Shown here in pieces: positions 53,551 through 62,100 of a stretch of 64,000 nt of DNA. Under the pieces are notes generated by a model. That model was not told where the DNA came from, ran no database searches, and saw only the letters and a program-made list of their open reading frames with translations. The position numbers were made by a program, and so were the translations under genes. This stretch comes from Sorangium cellulosum. Lineage in GTDB: Bacteria > Myxococcota_A > Polyangia > Polyangiales > Polyangiaceae. The DNA is taken from contig NZ_CP012673.1 of NCBI RefSeq assembly GCF_002950945.1, positions 11,546,501-11,610,500 on the forward strand. The letters run 5' to 3'. The stretch's first letter is position 1. Each line of letters begins with the position of its first letter.

Positions 53551-54840
53551 GTGGGACGCTGGTTCAACGTCGCAGGGCCGTGCAAGCCCGGCATCCATTA
53601 CATGCTGCCCGCCACGCGGCGGCTGCCGATGGTGGGGCGGCTCATCGACCAGATGTCCTACTTCGTGCTGCACGCGCCGCGGCAGGTCGGCAAGACGACC
53701 GCCTTGCTCGGCCTGGCGGAGGAGCTTCTCCGCGACGGACGCCACGTGGCCGTGGTGGTCTCCGCCGAGGTCGGCGCGCCGCTCTCGCAGGATCTCGATG
53801 CCGCGGAGCTCGCCATCCTGAGCGCGTGGCGGGGCGCGGCGGAGCGCAGGCTGCCGCGCGCGCTGTGGCCGCCTCCCTGGCCGGACGCGCCGCCCGGACG
53901 ACGGATCGGAGCCGCGCTGCAGGCCTGGGCGGGCGCCGCCCCGCGACCGCTGGTGGTGCTCATCGACGAGATCGACGCGCTCGAGGACATCGCCCTGCTC
54001 TCGGTGCTGCGGCAAATCCGCGACGGTTATCCGGACCGGCCGCGATCTTTCCCGTGGTCGCTCGCGCTGGTCGGGATGCGCGACGTGCGCGACTACAAGG
54101 TGGCGTCCGGGGGCTCTCAGCGGCTCGGGACGGCGAGCCCGTTCAATATCAAGGTCGAGTCGCTGACCTTGCCGAGCTTCACGCCCGAGGAGGTCGCGGA
54201 GCTCTACGCACAGCACACCGCGGACACGGGACAGGTCTTCCTGCCGGAGGCCACGGCGCGGGTCTTCGAGCTGACCGCAGGGCAGCCATGGCTGGTCAAC
54301 GCGCTCGCGCGGCAGCTCGTGGAGGTGGTGGTGCCGGACGCGGCGAAGCCGATCGCGGCGGCGGACGTGGACCGGGCCAGGAACGCCCTGATCGAGCGGC
54401 AGGACACGCACCTCGACAGCCTCGCCGAGCGGCTGCGGGAGCCGCGGGTTCGGGCGATCCTCGAGCCCATGCTCGCGGGCGAGACGCTCAGCAACGTGCC
54501 CGAGGACGATCGGCGCTTCGTCGTGGATCTCGGGATCTTGCGCCGGACGGAGACGGGCGGTCTGGACGTGGCGAACCCGATTTACCGGGAGATCATCGTA
54601 CGGGCGCTCGCCAGCGGAGCCCGCGATTCGCTGCCGCAGATCGCGCCCACCTGGCTCAGGCCTGACGGTCGGCTCGACGCGGAGCAGCTGATCGAGGCGT
54701 TCCTCGCGTTCTGGCGGCAGCACGGCGAGGCGCTGCTCGGAACAGCGCCTTCGCTCAGCGCGCTGCGGCGGCCTCGCCGGGCTGCTCGGCCGCGGCGGCG
54801 GGCTCGTCGTGCACGATGGCCCACACGAACTCCGGGATGA
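53551..54840 (+). CDS. AAA ATPase of the AAA_35 type, truncated at the C-terminus
   Basis: A 429-residue frame. FNVAGPCKPGIHYMLPATRR and the Walker A HAPRQVGKTT with Walker B PLVVLIDEIDAL are typical, as are NVPEDDRRFVVDLGILRR and IYREIIVRAL. Family members normally continue for about 100 residues with a PD-(D/E)XK-like nuclease domain after the FWRQHGEALLGTAP segment. Here the sequence turns into Arg-rich translation at that point and stops at 54840. The break coincides with the 3' end of the convergent DUF4419 gene (54755). The ATPase part may be intact but the effector part is lost. Start GTG 53551. Confidence 0.72.
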   Translation: MGRWFNVAGPCKPGIHYMLPATRRLPMVGRLIDQMSYFVLHAPRQVGKTTALLGLAEELLRDGRHVAVVVSAEVGAPLSQDLDAAELAILSAWRGAAERRLPRALWPPPWPDAPPGRRIGAALQAWAGAAPRPLVVLIDEIDALEDIALLSVLRQIRDGYPDRPRSFPWSLALVGMRDVRDYKVASGGSQRLGTASPFNIKVESLTLPSFTPEEVAELYAQHTADTGQVFLPEATARVFELTAGQPWLVNALARQLVEVVVPDAAKPIAAADVDRARNALIERQDTHLDSLAERLREPRVRAILEPMLAGETLSNVPEDDRRFVVDLGILRRTETGGLDVANPIYREIIVRALASGARDSLPQIAPTWLRPDGRLDAEQLIEAFLAFWRQHGEALLGTAPSLSALRRPRRAARPRRRARRARWPTRTPG

Positions 54841-55885
54841 GCGCGAGCGAGTGCGGGTCCTGCGTGACGCCGATGAGGCCGCTGATGAAGTCGAGGGGGT
54901 GCTCCCGGCGCTGCTCGTCGACGAACCGGAGCGACGTGCTGGTCAGCCCCGGCGGGAGCCGGTTGAGCCCCGGTCCCTCCGGCTTCGCCAGCGCGGCGAG
55001 CGGGCTCTGCCGGGCCTCCGCCGCCTTCCAGCGATCGAGCCAGTCGTCGAGGTGTGTGTTCGGGATGAAGTGATCGGCAGGCCAGGCGCGCAGGTAGGGA
55101 AAGAGCACGTGGATCCAGCCGGTGAGCTCGTCCGCGGCGTTCTCGTACCGGAAGAAGGCGCGCCAGAACGCCGGATCCTGGCGGCCCTCCGCCGAGGCGA
55201 CGATCTGGTCGAGCACGGGCAAGAGCGCGCGAGTCCAGCGCTCCGCGCCGAACTGGCCGAACGCCGCCGCGCGCCGGCGCACCCAGCGCCAGTCGTCCGC
55301 GGTGCCGACCAGGTAGACGCGCGGGATCCCGCGGCTCGGAAACTCGAGGTCGGCGGGGAAAGGCGGCTCCCACTCGTAGTCGGGCACGAACGGGGTCATC
55401 ACGGTGAGCTCCGAGGCCACCCGCTCGACCGGTCCGGTGGTCGAGAAATTGGCTGTCACGAGCTCCCACAGCTTCCCGATCCGCGCGGCGACCTGGGTCG
55501 AGAACTCCGGGAAGGTGACGGGCCACGGGTTCAGCTGACCGAGCGTGAAATCCGGCCGATCCAGCCGCAGCTCGAAGGCGCGCTCGTCGAGGAGGAACTG
55601 GCGCCGTTGCTCCTCGTTCGCCGCGATGTGCAGCGTGAACCCCCGCGCCAGACAGAACCAGATCACGTCCGGCGACAGCACGAGTGAATAACGCTGGGTG
55701 AAGGCCATGTAGGCCGCCTGGACGAGCGGGTGCACGTCGGTGCGTCCGACGAGCGGCAGGCGATGGCGGAAGGCCGCCTCGACGGGCGAGACGAGCAGGC
55801 TCTGCACCGCGGCTTCCTCGTCGAACACGGGCAGCGGCGCCGTGGAATGCTCGACATCGGCAACGGCGATCGTCGTGATGCTCAT
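54755..55885 (-). CDS. DUF4419 domain protein
   Basis: A 376-residue protein. LVQAAYMAFTQRYSLVLSPD, WFCLARGFTLHIAANEEQRR, DWRWVRRRAAAFGQFGAERW and FISGLIGVTQDPHSLALIPEF correspond to the DUF4419 pattern seen in many bacteria and fungi; function unknown. The C-terminal ~20 residues (AAAAEQPGEAAAAR) are low complexity. Its 3' end overlaps the tail of the convergent truncated ATPase by 86 nt. ATG 55885 is the natural start. Confidence 0.8.
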   Translation of the reverse strand: MSITTIAVADVEHSTAPLPVFDEEAAVQSLLVSPVEAAFRHRLPLVGRTDVHPLVQAAYMAFTQRYSLVLSPDVIWFCLARGFTLHIAANEEQRRQFLLDERAFELRLDRPDFTLGQLNPWPVTFPEFSTQVAARIGKLWELVTANFSTTGPVERVASELTVMTPFVPDYEWEPPFPADLEFPSRGIPRVYLVGTADDWRWVRRRAAAFGQFGAERWTRALLPVLDQIVASAEGRQDPAFWRAFFRYENAADELTGWIHVLFPYLRAWPADHFIPNTHLDDWLDRWKAAEARQSPLAALAKPEGPGLNRLPPGLTSTSLRFVDEQRREHPLDFISGLIGVTQDPHSLALIPEFVWAIVHDEPAAAAEQPGEAAAAR

Positions 55886-56120
55886 GGTTCCTCGTCCGTC
55901 CTCCTGGCCCGGCGCGCGACGGCTGCACGCACCGCGCTGCCTTCTCGTACCTCGTACACGAGGGCGCCGGGCGAAACAACTCGGCCCCGACAGGGCGCCA
56001 GACCGCCCGGGCTCGGCCGTGTGCTCGCCTCGGGCGCGGCCGAGGCCGCGCCCGGCGCGGTGGCGCGGCGACGTGGCAGCGCGTCCAGCTCGTCGCTACA
56101 CGACCGAAATAAATCAACCA

Positions 56121-56440
56121 CAGCAGAACATTCCAGCACGATTGGTGCGCCGGCGGATGTCCATGATTTGAAAGGATTCCCTGCTTGTCGTGCCGGCTGC
56201 AATCGCCGCGTGTATCACACGTGTACGCCGGGCGCTGGTTTGTGCGGCATCGCGGCGGTGTCCGCCGGAGCGCGGTCCTGCGCGTGCCGCGCGGATCACG
56301 GGCGGGTCGTCGCCCTCGCGGCAGGCGGATCCGTGGCGACCGGGGCTCGGCGGACGAGCATCACCTGGAACGGCGCGGTGCGCCTGGGACCGCGGGTGGA
56401 GGCGCTTGGCAGCGCGGTGGTTTCGGGGCAATCATTGGTC
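56121..56440 (+). promoter_or_regulatory. Leader region, copy A (upstream of heptad-repeat protein)
   Basis: A ~320-nt region similar to 58864-59145. The last 49 nt before the start codon (56392-56440) are identical to copy B at 43 positions, including GGTTTCGGGGCAAT. Other conserved blocks are CAGCAGAACATTCCAG (56121-56136) and CTGCAATCGCCGCG near 56200-56213. Differences do not follow a codon pattern in any frame I tested by eye, so the conservation looks regulatory or structural rather than coding. Confidence 0.65.
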
Positions 56441-58687
56441 ATGCCCAGGGGTTCTCGCAGTGGGTCGTCGTCGTCGGCGGCCAGCATTCGGTCGTGGCTG
56501 GGCAACCAGGCGAAGGGCGCCGGCGGTTTCGCACATTCACCTGCCAGCGGGAGCACCCCGGCCGACGGAGCCATCGCGTCGAACCTGGGAGGCACGAATA
56601 CGGCTGCGAACCCGTCCGCGGGCTCGGCTCCGGCGACGGCCCCGACGTCGAACGCCGCCCCCGGCTGGGATCCCGTCACCCGCAAGGCCATCCAGCCCCC
56701 GGGCTCGACCTCCCCCAGCGCGACGACGGCGCCGACCAACACGCCGCAGACGGTGGGGAGCGGCTCCGGGACCGCGACGACCGGCAATGGCGGGTCCAAT
56801 GTGGGTCGAGCGCCGACCAGCACGCCGACATCGCCGCCCCTCGGGTCGAGGCCGGGCGATGTCCCCCGCAGCGAGGTCGGTGTCGCCCCGAACCAGAACA
56901 CCGCGCCGCGGACCCCTCCTGCGACGCCCTCTCCCGGGCTCCCCGGCACCAATAACCCCACCGGCCCTGCACCCGCACAGGGAAGCTCCACGCCGCAGCC
57001 GAGTCTTCCCAAGGGAGATGGCGCGCAGGGCCCCAAGGCAGGCGGCCCTCAGGCCAGTCCGGCTGCCAACAATCCGCCCACCAGCACGCCCGCCCAACCA
57101 AGCCCGAGCGAAACGGCCGGCAAGGCTCCCGCGCCCGAAACCGCTCCGAAGAACGGCACGTCGCCTCAGGCCCCGCCCAAGGCGGGTGAGGCTGGCGCGA
57201 AGCCTGGACAACAGAGCCCCTTCACGGCGAAGCCTGAAGCTACGACGCAGGGTGCGCCCAACCAGCCATCGGCTCCCAGATCTCCGGACGCGACGAGTGG
57301 TAAGGACAATGGTGCCAAGGACACCAAGCCCCAGGACACCAAGGGCCAGCCCCAGGACACCAAGGGCCAGCCCCAGGACACCAAGGGCCAGCCCCAGGAC
57401 ACCAAGGGTCAACCCCAGGACACCAAGGGTCAGCCCCAGGACACCAAGGGCCAGCCCAAGGGCCAGCCCCAGGACACCAAGGGCCAGCCCCAGGACACCA
57501 AGGGCCAGCCCCAGGACACCAAGGGTCAGCCCCAGGACACCAAGGGCCAGCCCCAGGACACCAAGGGCCAGCCCCAGGACACCAAGGGTCAGCCCCAGGA
57601 CACCAAGGGTCAGCCCCAGGACACCAAGGGTCAGCCCCAGGACACCAAGGGTCAGCCCCAGGACACCAAGGGCCAGCCCAAGGGCCAGCCCCAGGACACC
57701 AAGGGCCAGCCCCAGGACACGAAAGGCCAGCCCCAGGACACGAAAGGCCAGCCCCAGGACACGAAAGGCCAGCCCCAGGACACGAAAGGCCAGCCCCAGG
57801 ACACGAAAGGCCAGCCCCAGGACACGAAAGGCCAGCCCCAGGACACGAAAGGCCAGCCCCAGGACACGAAAGGCCAGCCCCAGGACACCAAGGGTCAGCC
57901 CCAGGACACCAAGGGTCAGCCCAAGGGCCAGCCCCAGGACACGAAAGGCCAGCCCCAGGACACGAAAGGTCAGCCCCAGGACACCAAGGGCCAGCCCCAG
58001 GACACCAAGGGTCAGCCCCAGGACACTAAGGGTCAGCCCCAGGACACTAAGGGTCAGCCCAAGGGTCAGCCCCAGGACACCAAAGGTCAGCTCCAGGACA
58101 CTAAGGGTCAGCCCAAGGGTCAGCCCCAGGACACCAAAGGTCAGCCCCAGGACACCAAAGGTCAGCCCAAGGGCCAGCCCCAGGACACCAAGGGTCAGCC
58201 CCAAGACACCAAGGGCCAGCCCCAAGACACCAAGGGCCAGCCCCAAGACACCAAGGGTCAGCCCCAAGACACCAAGGGGCAGCCCCAAGACACCAAGGGC
58301 CAGCCCCAGGACAACAAGGGCCAGCCCCAGGACAACAAGGGCCAGCCCCAGGACACCAAGGGTCAGCCCAAGGGCCAGCCCCAGGACAACAAGGGCCAGC
58401 CCAAGGACACCAAGGGCAAGGACAACGGCTCCAAGGACACCAAGGGCAAGGAAAACAGCCAAACCCCAGGGAAGACGGACCCGCTCAAAGATTTCGAAAA
58501 GGCGCTCATGGAGAAGAACAACACGTGGTCTTCTCCACGCACGCAGGACGACAAGCGGGAAGCCGTCAAGCTTGTCACCGATCTACTGCAGATGCTCGGC
58601 ATCGACGCCAAGGTCGCGGATCCGGCGGGCGATCAAGGCGAGGACTCGCATGGATCCGATCACTCCACCTGCACCTGCGTCCGTTGA
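56441..58687 (+). CDS. Heptad-repeat protein (QPQDTKG)n with shared C-terminal module
   Basis: A 748-residue protein. Residues ~1-120 are Ser/Gly/Thr/Pro-rich without a signal peptide; ~120-295 are Pro/Ala/Thr/Gln-rich linker; ~297-660 are about fifty copies of GQPQDTK, broken at intervals by a short GQPKGQP; the last 75 residues contain the module with TWSSPRTQDDKREAVKLVTD. The same module occurs near residue 702 of the following giant protein, which supports this frame over the other open ones. ATG 56441 is placed at the same position as the giant gene's start relative to the conserved leader. It is hydrophilic, probably extended. Function unknown. Confidence 0.72.
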   Translation: MPRGSRSGSSSSAASIRSWLGNQAKGAGGFAHSPASGSTPADGAIASNLGGTNTAANPSAGSAPATAPTSNAAPGWDPVTRKAIQPPGSTSPSATTAPTNTPQTVGSGSGTATTGNGGSNVGRAPTSTPTSPPLGSRPGDVPRSEVGVAPNQNTAPRTPPATPSPGLPGTNNPTGPAPAQGSSTPQPSLPKGDGAQGPKAGGPQASPAANNPPTSTPAQPSPSETAGKAPAPETAPKNGTSPQAPPKAGEAGAKPGQQSPFTAKPEATTQGAPNQPSAPRSPDATSGKDNGAKDTKPQDTKGQPQDTKGQPQDTKGQPQDTKGQPQDTKGQPQDTKGQPKGQPQDTKGQPQDTKGQPQDTKGQPQDTKGQPQDTKGQPQDTKGQPQDTKGQPQDTKGQPQDTKGQPQDTKGQPKGQPQDTKGQPQDTKGQPQDTKGQPQDTKGQPQDTKGQPQDTKGQPQDTKGQPQDTKGQPQDTKGQPQDTKGQPQDTKGQPKGQPQDTKGQPQDTKGQPQDTKGQPQDTKGQPQDTKGQPQDTKGQPKGQPQDTKGQLQDTKGQPKGQPQDTKGQPQDTKGQPKGQPQDTKGQPQDTKGQPQDTKGQPQDTKGQPQDTKGQPQDTKGQPQDNKGQPQDNKGQPQDTKGQPKGQPQDNKGQPKDTKGKDNGSKDTKGKENSQTPGKTDPLKDFEKALMEKNNTWSSPRTQDDKREAVKLVTDLLQMLGIDAKVADPAGDQGEDSHGSDHSTCTCVR
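57330..58413 (+). repeat. 21-bp tandem repeat array, about fifty units
   Basis: Unit CAGGACACCAAGGGCCAGCC plus C (21 bp) encodes the heptad. Blocks of units share silent changes: from about 57719 to 57880 eight or more successive units read GACACGAAAGGCCAG, while flanking units read GACACCAAGGG(T/C)CAG; another block (about 58200-58290) has CCCCAAGACACC. The blocks point to local duplications by slippage or unequal crossing-over. Because 21 is a multiple of three without stops, other frames and the opposite strand are open too. Confidence 0.9.
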
Positions 58688-58863
58688 TCCGGTGCGACAC
58701 GGACACGCCCATCCCGCTCACGAGATCGGGCGCCGGCCGACGGCAGGCAGCCCGCTCCGCCTGCCTCCGCGGGCGCGCTCCGCCTGCCTCCTCGCCAGAT
58801 AACGATTCAGAGACGCCTACACCCCGCGATCAGTACCGCCGGCAGCGACCATTCCGTCAGCCG

Positions 58864-59145
58864 CAGCAGAATATTCCAGTGCAGGCGCTGTGCCAGTGAC
58901 CGCCTGATGCGGAACAGATCGCCTGCTCGGCGGGTCGACTGCAATCGCTGCGCCTGTCGCACATGCACGCCGGACGCTGATCGTCGCATACCGGCGCGAA
59001 TCGCAGGCGAAAAAGCGCCGTGAATGCGGGCGGATCCGAAGCGAGCAGGCGCTGGCAGAACCGGAGGACGCAGAACGGCACGTTCGGGCCGTGACGGCGG
59101 GTGGAGACGCTTGGCAGCGCGCGGGTTTCGGGGCAATTATTGACC
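58864..59145 (+). promoter_or_regulatory. Leader region, copy B (upstream of the giant gene)
   Basis: A ~280-nt region similar to copy A (56121-56440). It opens with CAGCAGAATATTCCAG, has CTGCAATCGCTGCG and CACGCCGGACGCTG near the middle, and ends with GGGTTTCGGGGCAATTATTG just before the ATG at 59146. It starts about 176 nt after the stop of the heptad-repeat gene. Confidence 0.65.
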
Positions 59146-62100
59146 ATGTCCGAGTCTCCCTTCGGCAAGCGGCCCCGCGATGTTCGCCCGCCGTTGACCG
59201 CACAGGTGAAACGCGCCCGCAATGTCACACCTCCGGGCTCCGGCGCGAGCAACCCGACCGGCGGCGCCGCCGCCTCCAGCCTCTCAAGGCCGGCCTCGGC
59301 CCCGAGGCCGGACGCGGGGTCGCCGCACGCCAATCCCACGCTGCAGGCGATCACCCAGGACATGCGCTCGGAGGACGCGGCGCGCGCACACGACGAGCGA
59401 TCCGAGCGGCCCCCCCGGGACGACGAGCCCCGCGATCCGCCCGGCGATGCCCCGGAGGACATGCTCGCAGGGTACAACCCCGCTTCGGACAGCGACGACG
59501 AGGAGGCGATCGAGCCGCCCCCGGACTCCGACGAGATCGAGGACGAGCCGGCCCCGTTCTCCGAGAACATGCCGGAGGAAACGGCGCCCGTCCCCATCGA
59601 GGCGGTGACCTGGATCGTCGACAAGGCCGTCAACAAGACCCTCTGGCGGACCGACACGAGCTTCGCCAACCGCGAGAGGGTCAAGCGCGATATCCCCAGG
59701 ATCGCTGGACAGCTCCACGGCGGCGGCTTCGACGACGACCCCAAGACTATGAAGAAGCGGATCGGTGGACGCTTCCCGAAGGGGCCGCTGCTCAGCGACG
59801 TCGAGTGGATCGCCTTCGAGCAGCTCTCCTCGACCCCCGAGGGCCAGCGCTGGCTCAACGCCGCCGGCATGCTCACGCTCGACGAGGTCGAGAAGTACCT
59901 GTCGGACAACGACGACGACAACCCCGAGCGGTACCGCGGCTTCCACCCGCTCCACAAGGCGAGCAAGGTCGTGCTCGCGAGCTACGTCGCGCGCAAGATG
60001 AGCAGCGGCGAGGACGGCCAGCGCCTCGAGGGCAGCCCTCCTGCCGCCGTGGCCCAGTCGATGGAGGCCAAACACACCTCCGATCAGGAGCAGAGAGACG
60101 CACTCACCAGGGAGATCGACCGGCGCATCGCCGCAGAATGGGCCAAGACCCTCGCGCAAACCGAGCTCAACAACGCGGCGACATTCGCCATCGACCAGGG
60201 CGCCGTCCCCGACCCGAAGAAGAGCAAGAACAAGCTCTCGAAAGAACAGGTCATCGACAGGCACCGGCAATCGCTCGAGGTGCTCAAGAACGTCTTCCAC
60301 CTGCTGCAGGCGGGCGCCGAGATCTACGACGACAGCGCAAAGAGCCATGTCCCGCTGGAGGACGTGCCCGTCGCCAAGCTCCTGTCTCACGGCGGCCGCG
60401 TCAACGTCCAGGTCCCCGCGGGCAGCCCGCCGTACGCGCTCACCGAGTTCCTCGGCATCACCGACAAACACGGCAACCCCACCACCGGCGTGTTCAAGCG
60501 CTCCTTCGGGACCCATCACGCCGCCCTCAGCGGCGGACAGTTCAAGGAGGAGGGCGGCCATTTCGCCGCCATCAAGTCCAAGCTCGACGACACCGAGCTC
60601 TACGGCATCAACCTCGCCGTCGGCGGGCTCGGCCTCAAGGACTTCAACGGCGACGTCATCCTGCCCGACGGCGCCCACGGCCACATGTTCATCGGCTACC
60701 GCCCGCCCAAGCCGGGCAGGAAGGGCGCGCTCCAGATCGGCATCGAGACCACCGGGCCTCACGCGCCGAGCACCGTCGGCTACGTCCACAACGTGTTCTC
60801 CACCGAGAAGACCGCCAACCCCATCTCCAGCGTCGGCGGCCTCAAGCAGGACAAGATCGGCGACGAGACCATCAAGAATGCGCGCATCGTCGACCTGAGC
60901 AAGCTCGGCGACAACTGGGCCGCTGTCCTCAGGCAGCGCGCCGAGCAGTTCGAGCAAGACCTGGCCATGAGGGGCAAGGACGCCCTGAACGAGCTCGTCG
61001 GCCCGCGCACCCAGCCGCCGCAGGAGCTCCACGGCGCCCAGCCCCCGGAGGACGAGCAGGCAGGGTATAACCCCGCTGCAGACGACGGCGACGAGTCAGC
61101 CGATCCGCTGCCGCACGCCGAGGCGGCGGAGAGCCCCTCCCCCGCCCCGCCGGCCACCGGGAGCACTGACCAGGTCGAGCCGAGCCCACAGAACCAAGGG
61201 AAAACGCTCGATGAGCTGCTCAACGCGCTCGATGAGCAGAGCCGCACGTGGTCGCACCCGGCGAACGAGGACAACAAGAAGGAGGCCATCCAGCTCCTGA
61301 CCGGGCTGCTCCAGCACCAGAACGTGCACCCCTCGGTCATCGACCGGATGCGGGAGCTCATCAACAACCCGGCCTCGCTCTCGCAGTCGGCCTTCACCAA
61401 CTGCGGGCTCAACAGCTTCCTCTATCCGACGCTGAAGAACGATCTTGCGACCACCTCCCACCTGGTCGCCGCCCTCTTCACGGGCAAGCGGCTCGGAAAG
61501 TTCGCGAGCTCCCCGGGGGCCGACTCCCTCGCACAGCAAGGCTCGGGCAAAGGGACGCTCAGCGACGGGTTGAACCTCATCCGGCGCGTGATGACAGGAG
61601 ATCTCCCGCCAGCGCTCGGCCCGGCTCCTACCGCCCCCCTCGTCAACGGCCTCCGCACCGCCAAGGCCAAGGACGGCAACCTGAAGAGGGAGAACGACCG
61701 AAAGGACCTGGATCGCTACCTCCTCGACCATCTGCTCGCCCGCGGCTTCGTCGAGCTGCTCGCGCCCGACGCCCTCGCCACGCTCGAGCAGCAGACCGAC
61801 GACGCCAAGCGGCCTGGCGTCACCGCCGGGCAAGGCGACCTGCTGACCTCGGCGAGGCAGGTCGCGGACCTCTTCAGCTCGGCGCCCGGGGCGCGCGCCA
61901 GCCTCATGGCCCACGGCTCTCCCGGGGGTCACGACGTCACGCGCGTCAACGACGCGCTTCAGAAGACGGAGCAGGGTGGCTTTGCGATCGCCACCGTGAC
62001 GGACGGCAAGGCGCTCTGGGACGCAGCGAAGGCGCATGAGGCCGGCTCCACCGCGCCGCAGGGGCCCGGCAAGGTCGCCCAGCTCGGCGAGCCCGCCGCG

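Noticed and set aside
57330..58413. Possible CRISPR array
   Set aside because: The units follow directly on one another without unique spacers, and the unit length is a multiple of three within a coding frame.
56537..58462. A 641-codon minus-strand frame with Leu/Gly/Val heptads over the repeat array
   Set aside because: It exists because a 21-bp stop-free unit is open on the opposite strand. Only the plus-strand QPQDTKG frame continues into the module shared with the giant protein.
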